Shown here: one piece after another, positions 1 through 8,457 of the stretch
Numbering within the stretch: the stretch's first letter is position 1
Layout: every line of letters starts with the position of its first letter
Source: JAYZQT01 sp964412235
GTDB taxonomy: Bacteria; Pseudomonadota; Alphaproteobacteria; MPNO01; UBA830
Assembly (NCBI GenBank): GCA_964412235.1
Contig: CAYPNT010000047.1
Location: forward strand, 1-22,543
Length of the DNA stretch: 22,543 nt
Direction of reading: 5' to 3'
Position numbers and translations under genes: made by a program
Notes under the pieces: model-generated
What the model was told of the DNA's origin: nothing
The model's database searches: none
What the model saw: only the letters and a program-made list of their open reading frames with translations

Positions 1-792
1 CCAATGGCGAATCTTGTGCTTGCTGTGATTATTCTAAGCGGAATTTTTATGACTATGGGGCAACCATATACACCGTCAACGATAGGTTCAGTATTATCAG
101 GTTCCGCTGCTGAAAATGCTGGTTTTGTAGCGGGTGATAAGATCATAAGCGTTAACGAAAGAGCGGTTAGGCGCTTTGAAGAAGTGCGGGAAATGGTTCT
201 GATCAATCCAGGTGTCACAATGACTTTCTTGGTTGAGAGGGGTCGCGAGACTGTTCAATTGATCGCTACTCCAGATATTGTCAATGTGGAAACAGGTATC
301 GGAAAACAAAGGTACGGACGCTTGGGAGTGTCCGCCGGCGCGATTGGTCAGGAAATGAAGCGACATGGGGTGTTTAGCGCAATTTTGGAAGGAGCGATGC
401 AAACCTATGTTTTGACCGAAAACATATTTACGGCGTTAGAGCAAATTATAAGTGGGACACGGAAAACGGAGGAACTAGCTGGTCCAATTCGGATAGCGAA
501 AATGTCTAGTGATGTTTGGAAGCTTGGATTTATAAATGTTTTGATGCTGGCGGCGATTTTGTCAATCAATCTAGGAATAGTTAATCTTTTTCCTGTACCC
601 TTATTAGACGGTGGACATTTATTTTTGTACGCTATAGAGGCGTTGCGGGGTCGTCCGTTAGGCCTGCGAGCCCAGGAATATAGTGCGCGCGTGGGCATTT
701 TATTGCTCCTGGCATTAATGTTATTTGTGACGTTTAACGATATAAGAATTTTGTTTGATCAGTTTGTTGAGTTTTTTACGAGGCTTATTTAG
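1..792 (+). CDS. rseP: RseP-type site-2 zinc metalloprotease, C-terminal part (5' end off window)
   Basis: Intramembrane protease that cuts anti-sigma factors and leftover signal peptides in the inner membrane. The reading frame is open from base 1: its first residues, PMANLVLAV, match the membrane segment after the family's GP-(M/I)-AN motif, so the true start and the HExxH zinc site lie upstream. A PDZ domain spans roughly residues 28-95 (GSAAENAGFVAGDKI). The second catalytic motif, NLFPVPLLDGGHL, sits near residue 195, inside the C-terminal membrane segments, and carries the zinc-binding Asp. Only one PDZ domain fits between the two motifs, whereas the E. coli enzyme has two. The stop lies 10 nt before the proposed bamA start. 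Family assignment is firm; the missing N-terminus is the only uncertainty. Confidence 0.93.
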   Translation, partial: PMANLVLAVIILSGIFMTMGQPYTPSTIGSVLSGSAAENAGFVAGDKIISVNERAVRRFEEVREMVLINPGVTMTFLVERGRETVQLIATPDIVNVETGIGKQRYGRLGVSAGAIGQEMKRHGVFSAILEGAMQTYVLTENIFTALEQIISGTRKTEELAGPIRIAKMSSDVWKLGFINVLMLAAILSINLGIVNLFPVPLLDGGHLFLYAIEALRGRPLGLRAQEYSARVGILLLLALMLFVTFNDIRILFDQFVEFFTRLI

Positions 793-795
793 GAG
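791..795 (+). promoter_or_regulatory. Shine-Dalgarno deciding the bamA start
   Basis: AGGAG begins inside the rseP stop codon and lies 7 nt before a TTG at 803. This is the best ribosome-binding site near the 5' end of bamA, and it favours TTG 803 over the upstream TTG at 755, which lies inside rseP. Confidence 0.7.
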
Positions 796-802
796 CGAAA
801 TA

Positions 803-3091
803 TTGCTATTAAGGATTACTCGTAACTTAGTTTTAGTCGCAGTTTCTATTTTGATTTCCTTGCCAGTAATTTCTGTATTGTCATCTGCAGAAAGCTCTAG
901 TGGCCAATTAAAGGAGATAAGGATAGAGGGTACGCAAAGAATTGAGGATGAAACCATCAAGTCTTATATGGGAATAGACGTGGGTGATTTAATTACAGAA
1001 TCTAGCCTAGATAAAGCTCTTAAAAATTTATTTAGGACGGGCCTCTTTGCAGACGTAAGAATGCAGCAGGATGGATCTGTCGTGGTCGTGCGGATTGTTG
1101 AAAATCCCATTGTTAACCAAATTGTATTTGAAGGTAATAAATATCTAGAAAAGGAGTTGCTACAAAGCGAGGTAAAACTACGGCCACGAATTGTCTACAC
1201 GAGGTCGCGTGTTCAGACGGACAGTCAGCGGATTATAGAAATTTACCGAAGGTCAGGACGGTATGCTGCAACTGTTGTACCGAAGATAATTAAGCTACCG
1301 CAAAATCGGGTCGATTTGGTGTTTGAGATTAATGAGGGTCCCCCAACAGAAATAAGAAAGATTGCCTTTATTGGTAACAGGGCATTTTCTGACAGCGATC
1401 TGCGAGAAGTTATTCAGACAAAAGAATCGGCATGGTATCGCTTTCTAACATCTCAAGACACATATGACCCTGATCGATTAACTTTTGATCAGGAGTTGTT
1501 AAGGCGTCACTACCTTGCTAACGGATATGCGGATTTTCGCGTTGTGTCTGCGGTGGCTGAACTTACAGTGGATAGAGAAGATTTCTTTATCACATTTACA
1601 GTGGAAGAAGGTGATCGATATAAGTTTGGAGATATTGGGATTAAAACCGAAATAAGAAATGTGGACGTTAAACGTCTTGAACGGCTTTCACGAATAAAGA
1701 CAGGTGAGTGGTATAATGCCGATCAATTAGAAAATACTATTGGTGTGCTTACTGATTCTGTTGGAGAATTGGGGTATGCGTTTGTGGACATTCGCCCAAA
1801 AGTGCGACGTGATCGATCGCGTCGTATTGTTGATGTATCATTTGTTATTCGAGAGGGACGGCGTGCTTTTGTTGAACTTGTAAAGATTACTGGAAACGTA
1901 AGGACTTTAGATAGGGTGGTACGGAGGGAAATGAGCCTGGTTGAGGGCGATGCGTTCAATACATCAAAGCTACGCCGGTCGCGCCGCAACGTTCAGAATT
2001 TGGGTTTTTTTGATCGTGTTGATGTCGATACCAGAACTGGATCTACCCCAGACAAAACTTCAATTGAGGTAAAGGTGAAGGAGCGCTCGACAGGGTCAAT
2101 ATCCTTTGGCGCGGGTTATTCTTCTACGAGTGGGGTTCTAGGCGATACTAGTATTCGCGAAAAGAACTTGTTAGGTCGAGGACAAGATTTGAAATTTGGA
2201 CTTCAAGCAGGGGCTAAGAAAAAACAGGCCGATGTCTCTTTTACAGAACCATATTTTTTAGGGAGAAGACTGTCAGCGGGCGTTGATATATTTCGAACAA
2301 TAAAAGACCTTCAGTCAGAAAGCTCATATGATAAACGGTCTACCGGACTAGGTTTGCGGACCGGCTATACGTTGTCTAACGAAGTATCCCAACGTTGGAA
2401 ATATACACTTAGAGGGGACAAAATAACTAATGTTCCGGGGACTGCTTCTTTAGCTATCAAAGAGCAGAAGGGGAATTCAGTAACTTCTTCGATAGCTCAT
2501 AAACTAACATTCGATAAACGAAACAATCGTTTCAATCCGACTAAGGGTTATTTTGTAGAAACAAATAATACGATAGCTGGATTTGGGGGTGACACTACAT
2601 ATTTTCGTAATGAATTAAGAATTGGCTCTTACTTTCCCGTTACCGACAAGTGGACTATCCAGCTATCAAGCGGGCTAGGTTACATCCATGGGCTTGGCAA
2701 GGATGTTCGCATAATGGATGGATTTAACCTTGGGGGAGATTCTCTTCGGGGTTTTGAACTATCAGGACTGGGCCCCCGAGATAGCGCTACCGGGGATGCA
2801 GTGGGAGGAAATTGGTTTTATAGGGGGACAGTTGGGGTTACGTGCCCAGTGGGGTTGCCAAAGGAATATGGTGTTAAAGGACGCTTTTTTAGTGATGCAG
2901 GGAGCCTCGGAAAAAATGATTCCTCGGTATCAACCATCAAGGATTCGGCTTCACTTCGAATGTCCATCGGGACGGGGTTAATGTGGTCTTCTCCTATTGG
3001 CCCGATAAACATGGATTTTTCAAAAGCAATATTGAAAGAGAGCTTCGATAAAACTCAAGTTTTTAGATTTACTATCGGTGCCCAATTCTGA
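803..3091 (+). CDS. bamA: Outer membrane protein assembly factor BamA
   Basis: Central subunit of the BAM complex, which folds and inserts beta-barrel proteins into the outer membrane. A start at TTG 803 gives 762 aa, with a basic N-terminus, a hydrophobic signal segment (about residues 8-27) and likely cleavage near LSSA-ES. The frame extends 16 codons further upstream into rseP, but that extension has no ribosome site. Five POTRA repeats fill about residues 33-345, with recurring glycine and beta patterns such as KEIRIEG, NQIVFEGNKY, RKIAFIGNRAF and VELVKITGN. The C-terminal half is the D15/surface-antigen barrel. The conserved lid motif is present as R649-G650-F651 in SLRGFELSGLGPRD, and the protein ends in an aromatic Phe (TIGAQF), the usual barrel signal. 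It is followed by skp with a 1-nt overlap. Identification is certain; the start is probable. Confidence 0.96.
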   Translation: MLLRITRNLVLVAVSILISLPVISVLSSAESSSGQLKEIRIEGTQRIEDETIKSYMGIDVGDLITESSLDKALKNLFRTGLFADVRMQQDGSVVVVRIVENPIVNQIVFEGNKYLEKELLQSEVKLRPRIVYTRSRVQTDSQRIIEIYRRSGRYAATVVPKIIKLPQNRVDLVFEINEGPPTEIRKIAFIGNRAFSDSDLREVIQTKESAWYRFLTSQDTYDPDRLTFDQELLRRHYLANGYADFRVVSAVAELTVDREDFFITFTVEEGDRYKFGDIGIKTEIRNVDVKRLERLSRIKTGEWYNADQLENTIGVLTDSVGELGYAFVDIRPKVRRDRSRRIVDVSFVIREGRRAFVELVKITGNVRTLDRVVRREMSLVEGDAFNTSKLRRSRRNVQNLGFFDRVDVDTRTGSTPDKTSIEVKVKERSTGSISFGAGYSSTSGVLGDTSIREKNLLGRGQDLKFGLQAGAKKKQADVSFTEPYFLGRRLSAGVDIFRTIKDLQSESSYDKRSTGLGLRTGYTLSNEVSQRWKYTLRGDKITNVPGTASLAIKEQKGNSVTSSIAHKLTFDKRNNRFNPTKGYFVETNNTIAGFGGDTTYFRNELRIGSYFPVTDKWTIQLSSGLGYIHGLGKDVRIMDGFNLGGDSLRGFELSGLGPRDSATGDAVGGNWFYRGTVGVTCPVGLPKEYGVKGRFFSDAGSLGKNDSSVSTIKDSASLRMSIGTGLMWSSPIGPINMDFSKAILKESFDKTQVFRFTIGAQF

Positions 3092-3717
3092 TGTTGTGCG
3101 TGATTAGAACTTTGGGCGCGGGAACGAACCTCGTGGTTGGGGGGCTAATATTGCTAGCTGTTTGTTTGGCGTTTCAAGCGGTAGATGTGAGGGCAGAGAC
3201 AGGGTTAATAAAGTCATCCAACCAGCGTTTGGGCTTTCTGGATGTCCAGAGAGTGATTAGGGAATCTCTTGCATCGAAGAAGATTCGGCCAGCGATTGAT
3301 AAGCTTCGTAGAGAATTTCAACAACAGGTAAGCGAACAGGAACGTAAACTGCGCCAAGCCGAACAGGAGTTAGCACGACAACGGGTTCTCCTGGCGCCTG
3401 AGGCGTTTGCAAAGAAACGGCGATCGTTTAGCGTGGAAGCGCGGAAGGTACAGAAAAGTGTTCGACGACGCAAAAGTGAGTTAGATCGTGTTATCAGTGG
3501 GACTAATAACGAAATTCTAAAAAATCTTATCGTTGTTGCTAAAGAGGTTGCTAAAAAACGAAAACTTTCGGTTCTAATGGAAAAAAGATTTGTTTTTCTT
3601 TCACATGTATCCCTCGATGTTACGAATGAGATTATACTTCTTTTGAACAAGCGTTTACCGACCGTCAATATTATGTCTAAGAAGCCGAACAAAGGTTTAA
3701 AAAAAGGAACTAAGTAA
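3091..3717 (+). CDS. skp: Skp/OmpH family periplasmic chaperone
   Basis: Holds unfolded outer-membrane proteins in the periplasm on their way to BamA. At 208 aa it is longer than E. coli Skp (161 aa). An uncleaved-type start region is followed by a hydrophobic segment at about residues 14-32 and a likely signal peptidase site near VRA-ET. The start of the mature domain, RLGFLDVQRVIRES, matches the family (G-x-(V/L)-D-x-x-(R/K)-(V/I)). The middle (about 65-140) is a charged Lys/Arg/Glu/Gln-rich coiled coil, as expected for the tentacle arms. A beta strand near LSVLMEKRFVFLS closes the body. The C-terminal 15 residues are strongly basic. Its ATG overlaps the bamA stop (TGATG), which implies translational coupling. 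The bamA-skp-lpxD order is typical and supports the call despite low sequence conservation. Confidence 0.88.
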   Translation: MLCVIRTLGAGTNLVVGGLILLAVCLAFQAVDVRAETGLIKSSNQRLGFLDVQRVIRESLASKKIRPAIDKLRREFQQQVSEQERKLRQAEQELARQRVLLAPEAFAKKRRSFSVEARKVQKSVRRRKSELDRVISGTNNEILKNLIVVAKEVAKKRKLSVLMEKRFVFLSHVSLDVTNEIILLLNKRLPTVNIMSKKPNKGLKKGTK

Positions 3718-3719
3718 AT

Positions 3720-4748
3720 ATGGCGCCTGACTTGAGATTTTTTCCAACAAGCGTCAGCCTCACGATAGAAGAAGTAGCGCTAGTGGCAGAGGCGAATATT
3801 GTGCGCCGAGGTAGCGACAAACGACTGTATAATAGTGTTGGACCATTGAGCGGAGCTCAGTTGTCCGAAGTGAGTTTTCTCGATAATAAATTGTATGTTC
3901 AGGAATATTCCACTACTCGTGCCGGGTGTTGTATTGTCCAAAACAATTTTTCAGTTGATCCTCCTTCCACTTTGGAAATTCTAGCAAGTAATCAACCATA
4001 TTTATCTTATGCTCGTGTTGCTGCAGCATTCCATCCGGATTGGGACAAGTCGTATTATCCTAGAAATCCGAATGATCGTATTCACAGCTCTGTGGTATTG
4101 GGGAAAGAGTCGTTTATCAGCGAAGGGTCAGTTGTTGGACCAAATGTGACCATTGGTGATAACACCATTATTGGTCCTAATGTTTATATTGGTGATGCTG
4201 TTAAAATTGGGAATAATTGTCGCATAGGGGCTTCGGTATCAATTCGGTTTAGTCTTATAGGTGACAATGTATCTATTTATGCTGGTGCACGGATTGGTGA
4301 ACCAGGCTTCGGATTTGCTTTGTCTGAAAAAGGTCCCGTTAACGTCCCGCAATTGGGACGAGTGATAATTGATGACGATGTGCAGATTGGAGCCAATACA
4401 ACAATTGACCGAGGGGCTGGTCCTGACACTGTTGTTGGAGAAGGTACTAGGATTGATAATCTTGTCCAAATCGGGCACAACGTTCAGATTGGCCGAATGT
4501 GTGTTATAGTCGCTCAAGCTGGCATAGCGGGTAGTACAGTTATTGGGGAAAAAGTTCAGATTGGCGGCCAGGTGGGGATTTCAGGTCATTTGCACGTTGG
4601 TGAAGGGGCAAAAGTGGCGGGGCGTTCGGGGGTTATGAAGGATGTTGAACCAGGTATGACGGTGGCGGGAATTCCGGCGGTTCCCGCCCGGCAATGGCAT
4701 AAGCAGACATTAATGCTTGCCGATTTAGCTGCTAAACGTAAACGTTAA
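3720..4748 (+). CDS. lpxD: UDP-3-O-(3-hydroxyacyl)glucosamine N-acyltransferase LpxD
   Basis: Third step of lipid A synthesis: transfers a 3-hydroxyacyl chain from acyl carrier protein to the 2-amino group of UDP-3-O-acyl-glucosamine. The 342-aa length is normal. The N-terminal uridine-binding domain covers about residues 1-110 and includes the family FHP motif (AFHPDWD). A left-handed parallel beta helix of hexapeptide repeats follows, such as VVGPNVTIGDNTIIGPNVYIG. The catalytic His is in QIGHNVQIG (H253), and the GEPGFGFA segment is also typical. ATG 3720 lies 2 nt after the skp stop, with a purine-rich AAAAGGA about 10 nt upstream. It belongs to the envelope operon, 22 nt before fabZ. Confidence 0.96.
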   Translation: MAPDLRFFPTSVSLTIEEVALVAEANIVRRGSDKRLYNSVGPLSGAQLSEVSFLDNKLYVQEYSTTRAGCCIVQNNFSVDPPSTLEILASNQPYLSYARVAAAFHPDWDKSYYPRNPNDRIHSSVVLGKESFISEGSVVGPNVTIGDNTIIGPNVYIGDAVKIGNNCRIGASVSIRFSLIGDNVSIYAGARIGEPGFGFALSEKGPVNVPQLGRVIIDDDVQIGANTTIDRGAGPDTVVGEGTRIDNLVQIGHNVQIGRMCVIVAQAGIAGSTVIGEKVQIGGQVGISGHLHVGEGAKVAGRSGVMKDVEPGMTVAGIPAVPARQWHKQTLMLADLAAKRKR

Positions 4749-4770
4749 TCGAGTTTATCTTGGGGTTGCT

Positions 4771-5217
4771 ATGAAAGTCGACCAAATCGATATCAATAGA
4801 ATTATGGAAATGATTCCTCATCGCCATCCATTCCTTATGATCGACCGTGTACTGGATTTGGTTCCTAATGTAAGGGCTACCGGCGTAAAAAATGTAACAA
4901 TAAACGAAAACTATTTTCAAGGTCATTTTCCTAACCATCCAGTAATGCCGGGTGTTTTAATAATTGAGGCTATGGCTCAAACCGCTGCTGTGCTTGTGGT
5001 GCATACTCTGGGTACAGATGCTGAGGGAAAACTTGTTTATTTTATGTCGGTGGATGGAGCAAGATTTAGGAAGCCTGTTGAACCCGGGGATCAATTATCG
5101 GTGGAAGTTAAAAAACAAAGAAGCAGGGGCAATGTATGGAAGTTTGCGGGTCGTGCAATTGTCGATAAAACTCTCGTGGCTGAAGCGACCTATGCCGCAA
5201 TGATACTTGATGAGTGA
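4771..5217 (+). CDS. fabZ: (3R)-hydroxyacyl-ACP dehydratase FabZ
   Basis: Dehydrates 3-hydroxyacyl-ACP to trans-2-enoyl-ACP in fatty acid elongation, competing with LpxA and LpxD for the same substrate pool. The 148-aa protein is a single hot-dog fold. The N-terminal signature HRHPFLMIDRV is present. The catalytic pair is His52 in GHFPNHPVMPG and Glu66 in EAMAQ, with the family's 14-residue spacing. The gene sits between lpxD and lpxA, as in most proteobacteria, which lets the cell balance phospholipid and lipid A supply. The ribosome site before ATG 4771 is weak (TTGGGGT). The stop lies in the spacer before the lpxA start chosen here and overlaps an alternative upstream lpxA ATG. Confidence 0.97.
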   Translation: MKVDQIDINRIMEMIPHRHPFLMIDRVLDLVPNVRATGVKNVTINENYFQGHFPNHPVMPGVLIIEAMAQTAAVLVVHTLGTDAEGKLVYFMSVDGARFRKPVEPGDQLSVEVKKQRSRGNVWKFAGRAIVDKTLVAEATYAAMILDE

Positions 5218-5224
5218 TTGGGGC

Positions 5225-6025
5225 ATGGCGAAACTGCATCCAACTTCTATCATCGATCCCTCAGCACAACTTGGTGATAATGTTTCGGTGGGCCCCTTTT
5301 GTACCATTGGCCCCGACGTGCGGTTGGGTGATGGATGTGTACTTATTTCTCATGTGGTGGTTTCGGGACGGACAGAGATAGGGCCTAATTGTCGCCTGTA
5401 CCCATTCGCAACGATCGGACTTCAACCACAAGATATGAAATATGAGGGCGAGCCGTCTACTCTTGAGGTCGGGGCTAACAATATATTTCGGGAGCAAGTG
5501 ACCGTGAACCCTGGGACTAAGGGAGGCGGTATGTTGACCGTGATTGGCAATAATTGCCTCTTTATGGTTGGAGCACACGTTGCGCATGATTGTCAGGTCG
5601 GCAATCATGTTGTGATGGCAAATAATGCGACCCTTGCGGGCCACGTGATGATCGAAGATTTTGCTATTATTGGTGGGTTGGCTGCAATCCATCAGTATTG
5701 TCGCGTGGGGCGGCATGCGATGGTAGGCGGCATGTCTGGGGTGGAAAATGATGTTATTCCTTATGGATCGGTCATGGGTGACCGAGCACGTCTTAGTGGT
5801 TTAAATATTATTGGGCTCAAACGGCGCGGATTTTCTAGAGCCGATATATCAGCTCTGAGAAAGGCATATCGACTAATGTTCGCGGAAGAAGGGACGATGG
5901 CTGAGCGGCTTACAGACGTGTTGGAAAGTTTTACTGACCATGAAGCAGTTTCGGAAGTCATTGACTTTATTCGTTCTGATTCGAGTCGTGCGATATGTCA
6001 ACCAAAAGCTGAGCAAGGTGGCTAA
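5225..6025 (+). CDS. lpxA: UDP-N-acetylglucosamine O-acyltransferase LpxA
   Basis: First step of lipid A synthesis in the cytoplasm: acylates the 3-OH of UDP-GlcNAc with a 3-hydroxyacyl chain from ACP. The protein begins MAKLHPTSIIDPSAQLG and continues as hexapeptide repeats forming a left-handed beta helix to about residue 185, then a helical C-terminal domain (FSRADISALRKAYRLMF). His118 and His121 in AHVAHDC correspond to the conserved His pair of the family, the second being the catalytic base. The NPGTKGGG loop is the form seen in other alphaproteobacteria. The start could also be ATG 5210, which overlaps the fabZ end and adds five residues; neither has a strong ribosome site, and I chose ATG 5225 from family N-terminal length. 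266 aa. Confidence 0.95.
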   Translation: MAKLHPTSIIDPSAQLGDNVSVGPFCTIGPDVRLGDGCVLISHVVVSGRTEIGPNCRLYPFATIGLQPQDMKYEGEPSTLEVGANNIFREQVTVNPGTKGGGMLTVIGNNCLFMVGAHVAHDCQVGNHVVMANNATLAGHVMIEDFAIIGGLAAIHQYCRVGRHAMVGGMSGVENDVIPYGSVMGDRARLSGLNIIGLKRRGFSRADISALRKAYRLMFAEEGTMAERLTDVLESFTDHEAVSEVIDFIRSDSSRAICQPKAEQGG

Positions 6026-6839
6026 ACTTGGCATTATTGCGGGTGCGGGTGCGCTTCCTGGAGAAATAATATCTGCTTGCCGCGAATCTGGGCGCGATTA
6101 CCACGTATTGGCGTTTGAGGGTAGTGCAGATTCGAGGTGGCTTGACGGCACATCTTTTACTTGGATCCGTATGTCAAATTTAGGTACCGCTCTCGATTGT
6201 GCGCGTAGAGCCGGGATAGGTGAGTTAGTATTGGTTGGTGGGATTCCAAGGCCCGGTGTTAGGGAACTGATGAGTGATCGTCGGTCCGCTAAATTTCTCG
6301 CTAAAGTAGGGACAAGAATGCTTGGTGACGATAATATTCTTTCAGCGGTAGTGCGTGAATTGGAGGAAACGGAGGGATTTAAGGTAATAGCACCGGAAAC
6401 TATCTTGGGAGAACTATTAGCTCGACCGGGTTTCTATGGAAAAGTAACGCCTGACGAAAATGATTTGAAGGATATTAATCGGGGTCGAAGCATTATTCAT
6501 GAGCTAGGGCGTTTTGATATTGGCCAAGCAATTGTTATTCAGAATGGCCTGGTTCTGGGCGTGGAGGCAGCTGAGGGCACGGATGGTTTGATTAAAAGAT
6601 GTAGTGAATTAAAACGGCCCGGGGTGGGTGGTGTTCTGGTGAAAGCTGCCAAACCAAATCAGAGCTTACGTGTTGACCTTCCCGCAATAGGAATTGCTAC
6701 CGTTCGTGCCGCGTCAGATGCAGGGCTGCGTGGGATCGCGGTCGAGGAGGGGCGTGCACTATTAATTGAACGAGACGCAATGATCGAGGCGGCCGATTTC
6801 TCAGAGATATTTATATACGGCATTCCATTTGAAAAGTGA
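6018..6839 (+). CDS. lpxI: UDP-2,3-diacylglucosamine pyrophosphatase LpxI
   Basis: Hydrolyses UDP-2,3-diacylglucosamine to 2,3-diacylglucosamine-1-phosphate plus UMP, the step done by LpxH in E. coli. LpxI is the unrelated alternative, common in alphaproteobacteria. The N-terminal domain starts KLGIIAGAGALPGEI. The C-terminal catalytic domain contains GVEAAEGTDGLIKRC, holding the Asp that family studies link to catalysis. The chosen start is GTG 6018 (VAKLGIIAG, 273 aa), which overlaps the lpxA stop by 8 nt. The frame is open back to an ATG at 5940 and has another GTG at 5988, but that 26-residue extension does not resemble LpxI N-termini. There is no strong Shine-Dalgarno, so the start is tentative. 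Its place between lpxA and lpxB is the standard one. Confidence 0.93.
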   Translation: MAKLGIIAGAGALPGEIISACRESGRDYHVLAFEGSADSRWLDGTSFTWIRMSNLGTALDCARRAGIGELVLVGGIPRPGVRELMSDRRSAKFLAKVGTRMLGDDNILSAVVRELEETEGFKVIAPETILGELLARPGFYGKVTPDENDLKDINRGRSIIHELGRFDIGQAIVIQNGLVLGVEAAEGTDGLIKRCSELKRPGVGGVLVKAAKPNQSLRVDLPAIGIATVRAASDAGLRGIAVEEGRALLIERDAMIEAADFSEIFIYGIPFEK

Positions 6840-6851
6840 GTTACAGACACT

Positions 6852-8069
6852 ATGGTTGAAACAGCTAAACCGCCTTTTGTATGGTTTGTAGCCGGAGAAC
6901 CGTCGGGTGATTTGCTGGGCGCAAAATTAATATCTTCTTTGAAAGCTGAAGCTGGTGACTATCTCAGGATAAACGGGGTTGGTGGTGAGGCTATGGAAGC
7001 CGAGGGCTTTATCAGTTTGTTTCCTATTTCTGATATAGCGGTAATGGGATTAGTCGAGATTTTGCCGAAGATACCATTAATCAAAAGACGGTTACGCCAA
7101 ACAATACGCCGCATTAAAGAAGACAAACCGGATGTTGTAGTCACGATAGATGCGCCCGGTTTTTGTTACGACGTTTGGAAAGGTCTTAGGGGGTCTGGGA
7201 TTACCCTTGTCCACTACGTAGCGCCATCAGTTTGGGCGTGGAGGCCTGGTAGGGCAAAAAAGTTTGCTTCTGAATTGGATCATCTTTTGACTCTGCTACC
7301 ATTTGAGCCGCCATTTTTTAATAAATATGGTCTATCTTCAACTTTCGTTGGACACCCCGTAACAGAAGGCGAGGCTAATAAGGGTGACGGTGAGAGGTTT
7401 AGGGAGAAAAACGATATCGAACCAAATACGCTTATTGTCTGTATTCTTAGTGGAAGTCGGGCTGGCGAAATTAAACGCCTAGGTAAGGTATTTCGTTCTG
7501 TTTCCAAAATGTTTTTGAAAGATTATCCCCAGACCGTGTTTGTGTTTCCAACCCTCTCATACCTTAAGCCACATGTCGACGTTCTTGCAGCTAGTTGGCC
7601 AGGCCCAACAATTGTTGTCGATACAGCAATGGAGAAATTTGATGTGATGGCTGCATCTAATGCAGCATTGGCGGCTTCCGGGACAGTTTCACTTGAATTG
7701 GCAGTAGCGGAAGTGCCCCATATTATAGCGTATAGATTAAATGGCTTGACTGTGGCGATATTTCGGATTCTGCATGGATTCAATCAGCGGTATGCAAACC
7801 TTTTAAATATTCTACTAGACAGAGAAGTCATACCAGAGTTTATCCAGGGACGCTGCAAACCGGATTTAATAACAAAGTCTCTTATCGAGCTTGTTAGAGA
7901 GCCGGGAGCGCGCAAACGACAGTTGACCGACGTTACACAGGCTTTAAAAATGTTGCAGACTGATGAGGTTAGTCCGAGCAGAACGGCAGCATCTGTGATT
8001 TTGTCGGTGCTGGAACAGAAAGTTTTTGAAGGACGAGGGGATGGACAAAGAAAACAAGGAAACAGTTAA
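6852..8069 (+). CDS. lpxB: Lipid A disaccharide synthase LpxB
   Basis: Glycosyltransferase family 19 enzyme at the inner face of the cytoplasmic membrane. It joins 2,3-diacylglucosamine-1-phosphate, made by LpxI, to UDP-2,3-diacylglucosamine to form the beta-1,6 disaccharide. Signatures are FVAGEPSGDLLGA at the N-terminus, VVVTIDAPGFCYDVW with the conserved Asp near residue 100, HYVAPSVWAWRPGRA, ILSGSRAGEIKRL, and ASGTVSLELA near residue 275 in the nucleotide-binding half. At 405 aa it is slightly longer than usual (about 380-395). The excess is a hydrophilic tail that overlaps the start of gloA by 29 nt. ATG 6852 lies 12 nt after the lpxI stop. Confidence 0.96.
   Translation: MVETAKPPFVWFVAGEPSGDLLGAKLISSLKAEAGDYLRINGVGGEAMEAEGFISLFPISDIAVMGLVEILPKIPLIKRRLRQTIRRIKEDKPDVVVTIDAPGFCYDVWKGLRGSGITLVHYVAPSVWAWRPGRAKKFASELDHLLTLLPFEPPFFNKYGLSSTFVGHPVTEGEANKGDGERFREKNDIEPNTLIVCILSGSRAGEIKRLGKVFRSVSKMFLKDYPQTVFVFPTLSYLKPHVDVLAASWPGPTIVVDTAMEKFDVMAASNAALAASGTVSLELAVAEVPHIIAYRLNGLTVAIFRILHGFNQRYANLLNILLDREVIPEFIQGRCKPDLITKSLIELVREPGARKRQLTDVTQALKMLQTDEVSPSRTAASVILSVLEQKVFEGRGDGQRKQGNS
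8029..8033 (+). promoter_or_regulatory. Shine-Dalgarno for gloA inside lpxB
   Basis: AAGGA, followed by further G-rich sequence (GAGGGG), lies 7 nt before ATG 8041. It selects that ATG over the in-frame TTG at 8026 and shows that gloA can initiate within the 3' end of lpxB. Confidence 0.65.
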
Positions 8070-8457
8070 CTATCGACTGTTGCACACTATGATCCGGGTT
8101 AAAGACCTGGATAAATCAATCGATTTTTATTCAAAGCATCTTGGGATGGATGTTTTGCGGAAAAAGGATTTTCCGGGAGGAAAATTTACAAACGTGTTCA
8201 TGGGATACGGGGAGGAGAATAGTAATACGGTCCTTGAGTTAACGTATAATTGGGATCAAGTGGAATCGTATACTCATGGTTCGGGTTTTGGTCATCTTGC
8301 AGTCGCCGTTCCAAATATATATCAAGCGTGTGAGAAAATGGAGAAAGATGGCGTGAGCGTTCCTCGGCCTCCTGGGCCAATGAGGCATAGCACGACGGTG
8401 ATAGCTTTTATTGAGGATCCAGACGGCTATAAGATAGAGTTGATAGAGCGAGATTGA
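8041..8457 (+). CDS. gloA: Lactoylglutathione lyase (glyoxalase I)
   Basis: Converts the methylglyoxal-glutathione hemithioacetal to S-lactoylglutathione, a cytosolic detoxification step. The 138-aa protein has the two beta-alpha-beta-beta-beta modules of the vicinal-oxygen-chelate fold and reads close to E. coli GloA throughout. All four metal ligands are present: His15 (LLHTMIRV), Glu66 (VLELTYNW), His85 (GFGHLAV) and Glu133 (DGYKIELIE). The short, nickel-type architecture without the eukaryotic insertions is expected for bacteria. It starts inside lpxB, so it is translated from the end of the lipid A operon, although its job has no direct link to lipid A. Its stop faces the gltA stop across only 21 nt. 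Confidence 0.96.
   Translation: MDKENKETVNYRLLHTMIRVKDLDKSIDFYSKHLGMDVLRKKDFPGGKFTNVFMGYGEENSNTVLELTYNWDQVESYTHGSGFGHLAVAVPNIYQACEKMEKDGVSVPRPPGPMRHSTTVIAFIEDPDGYKIELIERD

Noticed and set aside
3318..3692. 124-codon minus-strand open frame inside skp
   Set aside because: Arg/Ser/Phe-rich complement of the Lys/Glu-rich coiled coil of Skp; no independent evidence of coding.
5261..5716. 151-codon open frame on the minus strand inside lpxA
   Set aside because: It lies wholly opposite a certain lpxA gene, has no recognisable domain and no ribosome site; it follows from codon bias of the hexapeptide repeats.
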